Source of the DNA: Bimuria novae-zelandiae CBS 107.79
Taxonomy: Eukaryota > Ascomycota > Dothideomycetes > Pleosporales > Didymosphaeriaceae
Length of the DNA: 64,000 bases
Reading direction: 5' to 3'
Assembly (NCBI GenBank): GCA_010015655.1
Contig: ML976656.1
Location: 1,405,734-1,469,733 of the forward strand
Numbering within the stretch: position 1 is the first letter of the stretch; each line of letters begins with the position of its first letter. The notes beneath the pieces were generated by a model, which worked only from the letters and a program-made list of their open reading frames with translations, did no database searches and was not told the origin of the DNA. Position numbers and translations under genes: made by a program. This document shows, piece after piece, positions 57,154 to 64,000 of this stretch.

Positions 57154-58777
57154 CAGGGGTAACGCTAGCACGCACAAAAGCTAAACGCTGGAGAGAGACT
57201 AAAGGCATTGCAGTCGCAACACACGACGCAACGCGCTTCTATAAGCCTTAAAACAATGTTACACACACAAAGCTTTGAGTAGAGCATACACACAGGCACA
57301 AGAATGTAAGAAACACAAACACAGGCAAACACGTCACTTCTTAACGCAGCACGTACTTAGTCGTAGATAGAGGCCCGATCACGCATAGTCAAGAGGATAG
57401 CTAGCTGTGTCACTAGTATAGTAAAGTAGGGCATTGTTGACACACTCAGCATAGGGTTAAATGTCCGCCAAACCTCTGCTTCTAGGCATACCCGCGGACA
57501 CCGCGGCTAAAATCAAGTAGAAACCAATTCTATGCATGTATATGTATACACACTTATAATTACGCCTCACTTTAACGGACATTCTCTATAGTCACAAATA
57601 CCATGTTCGATAACGCTGTTCATACAGCACCGTATCGATACACTCTGCAAAGTCTCTGCTACATTCGCCCTTACCCCGCAAGATAGTTCGTAGATTTTAG
57701 CACTTCTGCTTAGGAGGCCTTACAACAATTAGCATATTGATAATTTTTAGACATCACTCGTTCATGTAAACGGATTCGGACTACAGACGCCAAAGGCCGG
57801 TATCAGTAGTGTAAGTGATGTAGCCTTGCAAGCATTTAGTGTCAAGATACGCTCTACGAGATCAGCAATTCAGCCATCGTTGTTTCGAGAGCGCAGACTT
57901 GATTGTGAGGATTTCCCACCAGATGCAGATGCTACTTCTCATAATTAAATCATAAATCGAAAATGCTCGTAGAGTTCAATCACTGCTTGTACTTCAATCA
58001 TAAACAACTCCATTCGTTTACAAGCAGGCTGATTAATCTAGGATCACGTAGTATAATTTCCCGCCAATATTGTAGTTTCCCTCTGCAGATCGTAGGCCGC
58101 AATTGTATTCTCAATACTGCTTCACGTCGGAATCTGATAACCTGCTTAAAGATTTCTGTTTCAAGATATCAAGATTCGCCGCAGAAGGCCTAAGTAACTA
58201 AAGGTAGCCTAGAGGAGGGCTCTTACCTTCCTTGTATGAACTCTACAGATAGCTCACTGCGAGACGATTCATAAGTGTAAGCAAGGTAGAACAGCTGTTG
58301 GTTTCACAATGCTCCACATTCAAGTGCGTAGGCACAAATGCATGACCTGAACTCTAAAGCGAACGGACGCAATAATTATGCCTACAGAGCAGTAACGTAA
58401 CGTACTCCTAAGCTTACGTCGAATATCTTTTAAGACGTGAAAACAGGTGCTATTTCGCGCTGAAAGCGTTGAGAGTGTAAATCCAGTGATCCAGAATAGC
58501 AACCTAGTTAGTGCTAGAGGCAAGACTAGCAGCAGAAAATATAAGCTTAGAGTATCGTGAGCTTCGAACGAACAAGTATCCGCTGATGACGTGGCAATTG
58601 AACTTTCCTATAGACTCCCAAGAGGGAGAGAGGGGGTACGGAGATTGGGAGCAGGCAGAGAGTGACGTAGAACGTTGAGCGAGACGAAAAAGAGGCTGTG
58701 TATGCTGTCCGCAAGCTTTTTGAGGTTGACTTTTACTAACTATATTGCCTATATACAAGAAAGAACATTCTTCAACG
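57154..58777. other. Non-coding stretch and 3' flank of the truncated monooxygenase
   Basis: 57154-57700 is A/C-rich and G-poor, like 45404-45986. 57700-58777 is ordinary sequence with short incompatible frames (58320-58523, 58504-58758 minus; 57963-58193 plus) lacking protein features. No gene supported. Confidence 0.4.
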
Positions 58778-60046
58778 CTACTCTGGTCTAAGTATCTTTT
58801 CTAGAGCATCCGCCAGCTTCGCCTTATGACCGCTCGCTTCCTTTGGACTCCTCCAGGCAATGTGTCCATCAGGCCGGATCAACACCGCATCCCCATCACC
58901 AAGGTTGTACAACTTTCTGATCCTACCCTGGCTATCTGTATAGGGAGCTGATTGTTCGTTCAAAACGTATGCATCGACCATTAGACTGCTGATGTCTTGA
59001 GCGGCTTCCACCCAAGGCGAACAATCATCTACCGCAAACACAACGAAGTTCTGCTTGATCAGATCGAGAGTTGAAACTACCTTTTTGCTGGAGCTATCGA
59101 TGATTTCCACGTGTGGTAGCCGTGTACCCGCTGCTGCTGATGGCGAGTAAGGGTCTTCCCAGAGCACGCGGTCAGTCTCTTGTTGGTCGCTTCCTGCAAT
59201 GAAGGCACCGGCTCGGTAGCGGCATCCGACCTCCAGATTGATGTCTTCAACCTCTGGATGTGTCGGTTTCTTGTGCAGAACGCGCATCTCATATCGGGAG
59301 AAGGCTTGTTGGACGTTAAGTTCGTCCACGGGTTGGCGCTCGGTGTTGTAGGTCTCAAGCAGGCCCGGTGTAGCCTTGCCGCTTATGACATATGCTAGTT
59401 TCCACGCCAAATTGTATACATCCTGTGCTACTCAGTTAGATCTAATGGCACGATTGTTTTGTTGGTCTTGAGAGAACTTTCTTACCTGAATTCCCGTGTT
59501 CCCACCCATGCCTCCAGTCGGTGGCACGACGTGCGCGGCGTCTCCCGCAATGAACACGCGACTGCCCTTGTTTGCAAAGCGCTCAGCGCACAAAGCAGCA
59601 ATTGACCAGTAAGAGATGGAGTCAATCTGCACTGGAATATCCTGTTCGATCCCAGAAGCATCATAAAAGTACTTACGGGCTTCCTGTTCACTGACCGAGT
59701 CGGCCGGGAAGTTCTTCTTACCACCAGCTGCCGTCACGATAAGAAAACCAGCCTTCCCTCCGCTCTCCAGCCGGAAGCCGGCGTTGACCTTTTCGTTGAC
59801 AATGTATGTGGTACCGTGTATAGCTCCCGTGCCAAGAAATGGCGTGAGGTCGGCTCTGAAGTTGATGGATATGCTGTTAGACTGTACGCCAGGACCGCCC
59901 CACTCGATCTTCTCCCTCTTCCTAGCTGCGCTGCGGTTGCCGTCGCAGGCAACAAGATAGGCCGTTTTGAACTTCCGGTATTTCTTCGAATGTACGTTTT
60001 GCACAACAACAACGACCGCATCTTCGGTTTCTTCGTAGTGAATAAC
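58778..60046 (-). pseudogene. FAD-dependent aromatic monooxygenase, 5'-truncated by a copia insertion
   Basis: Exons 60046-59486 and 59422-58778 (63-nt intron GTAAGA...GCACAG, phase 0) encode about 400 residues. They run from VIHYEETEDAVVVVVQNVHS through AYLVACDGNRSAARK (second FAD motif), SRVFIAGDAAHVVPPTGGMG (FAD ribityl motif) and DVYNLAWKLAYVISGKA to the C-terminal ring-hydroxylase domain (LGDGDAVLIRPDGHIAWR). This is the PHBH/TfdB-like class, a different subfamily from the phenol-hydroxylase type at 28307-30826. The expected N-terminal Rossmann GxGxxG and about 130-170 residues are absent: upstream of 60046 the reading meets a stop and the sequence becomes copia LTR. The remaining frame is undamaged, so the insertion is recent. 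Confidence 0.85.
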
Positions 60047-63000
60047 TGTCACGGTTTATGGCTCTTACTCTATGAGATGGATGCTCCTACCCTTGCTTGG
60101 TTGCTACTCACCTTTCTGAGAGTACTACACCTATCTGGGACTAGCGTTGTTTGTGCCTGCGCACCTATACCTTCTGTAGCTCCTAGATAGTACAACCTCA
60201 GTTCAATCCTGCAATCTTTTCCACTGCGTACTGTCCGCTCAGCGCTCTGCTCACCGCGACAGTTATGAGCCCGGATTGCACCCTGGATTGTTCTCACCTG
60301 CTGCTGTAACGTCACTCTACTCACGAGTTGCACGTTGCTATACCGCGTTCTTTACAACGCACCTGTTACCGCGTTCTCCACGACGCATCTGTTTACCGCG
60401 TTCTTCACAACGCACATACTAGGATCTCTGCCTGGATCCATCAATACAGTCGACTATAGCCTCTACAATGGCTACTAAGTCCGACCCCGCAGTGACGCGT
60501 GTCACTATCATACTAAACACACCAGACAACTGGTTTACCTAGTTGTTTATTCGCCAAGACGTCGCTAATCAACATAGCCTCTAGCAATACATTAACCTTA
60601 ACGTAGTAAAGGAGAATCTCCCCGAGCTATAGGAGCTAATTAAGCCTTAACTTACTAATTACGAGCTTAAAGCTACCAGGCTCTCTCACCTTACCACTAA
60701 CAATCAAGAATCCTATCGATAAGAATACAATTAATAGGAACGCCGCCGCACTAAGTACCGCACTTAAATAAAGGCACTAGCTAACCTAAACATAGATATT
60801 AGCAAGACAATTACTGCACGTTATATACACCTAATTAAGGATCACGATACCCCGTACGACTAACTAGTCACACTTAAGAAGTTCTTTTATCCTACAGACG
60901 CGACACGTCGCCGCGAGCTTACTAATAAGTATAATACTCTTAAGACTGCGCCACGAGCTGCAAAGAAGATTAAGTAATAGCTATTAGACTAGATATATAT
61001 CACAGCTTAGGGCAAGGCTATTAGCTTGCCTAAGACTAACAGCAATTAACTACAAGAGGACTTCCTCATTGCCTGCAAGGCAATTAATTAGGAATACGCC
61101 ACTTCCTGCCTACGCGAGATCTTCAAGCATGAAGCGCGAGGCACCACTACCGAGATCTCATCTCTAGAGACGTACGTCGCCAAGATGACTACATATCTAC
61201 GCCGCACCAAGCCACACTCAACAGGCCTGGCGGTAACCGCTGCCGAGCTTAGAGTCGCAAAGCAAGTTAATTCACAGACTACAAAGGGCAATCGCGGTGG
61301 CAGCCGTGACCAAGACAAGCCACCCAGAAACTATGTCTGTAGAAAGAAGCATTAGTACACTAACTACTTTATTCTTAACCCACGCAACCTACAACGTCCG
61401 AAAGACTATTAGCCTATAGCTAAGGCTATACGCAAGGTTAAGGAAGCGCGAAAAGACTCTAAGATTAATACACGCATTAAGACTGCTCTCGAGAAGTAGA
61501 CAGCCTAACAACCTTAGAACACAGGATTACTGCGAGTTGATAATAGTAATCCTCCTACTAAGAACAGCAACACGTTTATAGTAATTACTAGCCTATTACA
61601 CATAAGCCTCGATCAAGTCGATTCTCTCGAGCCCAATTCTCTTAAGCCCGATTCTCTCGATCCCAAATCTCTTAAATCTCTCGAAGAACAATCGAACAAC
61701 AATTCAAAAACAATCACATTAGACAACAACGCTAAGCCTAACGGAGAGCTCACAGTAATAGTTGGAGACGACGCTGATAAGGCTGAGCTCCTTAATCGAT
61801 AGATCGTTAATCTAGGATCGAACACCCACGTTATTAATACAGAGTTATGGCATGGCTGGAAGAGGATAAACGATAATCCGCAGCGTCGATACCTGCATGC
61901 TGGCAACAGCCACATCCTTATCACAGCTTAGGGCACGATGGAACTCGTCGCTCGTATATTACATAGACTATAGACGCTAGAGCTAACGCACGTCGCGTAC
62001 GTCGAAGGCTTTCTTACAAGCGTATTAGGACTCGCTCGCTGTCGTACAGAGTCTATCCACTTCGACTCTGGCCGCGATGTTTTGTACATGCATCAACCGT
62101 CCTACGTCATCGCACAACTTGAGTACAATGGAGGACACTGGCTGATAGATGCTGAACCGTCACATCGACCGCCGCTATCGCTTCTACGCTTACCATTGAG
62201 TACGTTTAGGGCATTATACCGCCCGTCCTATGCACTAAAGCCTACTATCGTCGTTAATAGACGCGCTGCGCATTAGATCTGGGGCTACCTAGGTCGCAAG
62301 GCAGTTGACTAGCTAGAATTAAACGTCACTAGCGTTCAACTAACTAGAGAACACATAGACTGTCTCTGTCAAACATGTATTAAAGCTCGAATGACTTATA
62401 TTATCTCAAGACGCCCGGCCGAGAGCCGCGCACAAAAACCGTTTTATCGAATCGCGATAGACCTAATCTATATCATCCCTATGGGAGAGGAGTGTATCGA
62501 CGGCAGCAAGTACGCCCTGCACTCTATAGACAAATACTTAAAGTGGCATAAGATCACCACATCACGACGCAAGGATAAGTTAACACTTACACGTTAGTTT
62601 ATATCCTTAATCCGCAAAATCCAGCGTGTGTACAACGCTAACGTAGTCGCCATTTAATGCGATAACGAGAAAGGATTTAGAAACGATCTTATTAACACAA
62701 CAGAAGAGCTAGGTATGCTGTATAAGCCAGCACCAGCCGGAACAAAGGAGCCAAATAGACTAATCGAACGCGCTAGCGGAGTACTCACTTAGCGAGCTCG
62801 CGCTATGCGCATACACGCCAATCTGCCAAAGAGTCTATTACATGAGCTGTATCGCACCGCCGCATATATACTCAATCGCACGCCTACTGAAGCACTAGGA
62901 TAGAAGACACCGTATAAGGTAGTATAGGAACGAAAACCACTCATTACTTATATAAGGCCTATCGGCTATCGCGCCTACGTCTATAATCGCGATCTAAGAG

Positions 63001-64000
63001 CTACCAACAAGCTTAAATTACGCACTTTAATTAGCCACCTTGTTGGCTACTAAGGCACCAATATCTTTCGCATCTGGCTACCTATAAAGGATGCTGTTAT
63101 CGTCACCCGCGACGTTATATTTAAGCCTACACTCTTCTTTAATAGGATAGATAGGTATGCGTCAGGATTAGTGCTCAAAGAGGTAATCAAACTACTCAAA
63201 TATCCAGAAGAACATTAACATGATAATATTAGTATCAAAGATCTATTAACTACTCGTTAACGTCGCCACCTAGCAGAGACACCTACGACCTCAGCTTCGA
63301 GAGCTATAGGCTCCCAGGTGGGGGGTAAACAGATAGACGACGCATTTAAATCAACACAGCAACAGCAATAGCTACCTACTCCAAGACCTATAATATCTAC
63401 TACCACAAGCAATCACACTCCTGAGAGTAATGAAGTACCCGAGGGCTATCGCCAACGCGGCGAGAGAGCTCCACGAGACGTTAACCTAGACCTAACTAAC
63501 ACGAGCTTAATTATCACTGGCAAACGTAATCGAAAGTAGAAAGATCTAAATAACTTTATAATTCACACATACGCAACAGCGCTGGGAGCTACACCTCTTA
63601 TTAACTATCTTTATGTATTTTCAACCGAGATTCGCTCTATACCTACTATAGATAAGATACCAAGAATCTATTAATCGTAGCTGCCACCTCTGCCAAAGGC
63701 AATGAAGCAGCTTAAAACACATACATTTGGCAATTAATTTCAACGCGCTATGGAGGTTAAGTGGCAAGCTCTACGCGCCAAAGGAGTCTTTAGAAAGACT
63801 ATAAAAATAAAGGCCTCTGCAGACGCTAAGGTGCTACCGTTAATGTGGATATTCGCATACAAGATTAACGAAGAAGGATACCTCTCACAGTTTAAAGCTT
63901 AACTCGTTGTTCGAGGAGATCTTTAAGCTCCACTTAACGACACATACGCTGCTACACTCGCAATTCGTAACTTTCGCGCTCTTATTACAATCGCTAATTA
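60047..64000 (+). mobile_element. Ty1/copia retrotransposon, 5' part, continuing past the window
   Basis: Probable 5' LTR from 60047 (TGTCACGGTTTATGG...) to about 60415, ended only approximately. Gag starts at 60468 (MATKSDPAVTRVTIILNTPD). The polyprotein can be followed in one + frame with TAG/TAA in place of Trp/Gln: gag to about 61150, a zinc-knuckle-like YVCRKKH segment near 61340, protease IVNLGSNTHVIN (61808), integrase zinc finger ending HIDCLCQTCIKAR (62350) and core PFYRIAIDLIYIIPMGEECI, then reverse transcriptase (VKWQALRAKGVFRKTIKIKA, 63760 on). Partial RIP only. It has destroyed the monooxygenase at its left. Confidence 0.85.
60341..60419. repeat. Three tandem 26-bp repeats in the copia LTR/leader
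   Basis: TACCGCGTTCTTYACAACGC and variants repeat at 60341-60366, 60367-60392 and 60394-60419. They sit at the end of the presumed LTR, just before gag. Slippage or recombination repeats of this kind often mark U3/R enhancer arrays in LTRs, but their role here is unknown. Confidence 0.8.

Noticed and set aside
1..64000. CRISPR arrays, rRNA or tRNA genes, telomeric repeats
   Set aside because: No regularly spaced repeats, no rRNA-like blocks, no convincing tRNA cloverleaf and no TTAGGG arrays were seen by eye.

Overview
The window looks like nuclear DNA from a filamentous ascomycete (Pezizomycotina; possibly a dothideomycete, which is inference only). The support is: genes split by short introns of about 49-79 nt with GT...CTGAC/CTAAC...AG signals; fungal-type genes (a 7TM-RGS protein, Pex22, eIF2B-gamma); and long AT-rich tracts of dead transposons with CpA-to-TpA decay typical of RIP (repeat-induced point mutation).

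Layout. 1-4.2 kb: a spliced 7TM-RGS signalling gene. 4.2-12.8 kb: a RIP-degraded block with one complete pogo/Fot-like TIR element, a second truncated one, and a reverse-strand Ty3/gypsy element. 13-20.2 kb: gene-rich core with eIF2B-gamma and PEX22 head to head, flanked by small hypothetical genes. 20.4-27.8 kb: a second transposon block with a pogo element carrying a later solo LTR, a 3.0-kb hAT element with a perfect 8-bp target-site duplication, and a decayed pogo-type transposase. 28.3-42.8 kb: a catabolic island. 43.3-57.2 kb: a third transposon block with a second hAT element, a chain of three TIR elements that share single TA dinucleotides, and a copia element inserted in one TIR. 58.8-60.0 kb: a second aromatic monooxygenase cut off by a copia element that runs to the window end.

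Biology. The island encodes a phenol-hydroxylase-type flavoprotein, an intradiol (hydroxyquinol/catechol) dioxygenase and a maleylacetate reductase. Together these are the classic route phenol/resorcinol -> hydroxyquinol -> maleylacetate -> 3-oxoadipate. They sit with an EthD-domain protein and a CocE/NonD-type alpha/beta hydrolase. A diverged second copy of that hydrolase, in inverted orientation, is dead (two TGG-to-TAG stops plus a frameshift). The truncated flavoprotein at 58.8-60.0 kb is plausibly a former member of the island, separated from it by the transposon block and broken by a retrotransposon. The window therefore shows an accessory aromatic-degradation cluster that is enclosed, and partly eroded, by mobile DNA. 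The transposon families and their junctions are unusually readable, with several exact target-site duplications. Exon boundaries were inferred by eye from splice signals and reading frame.
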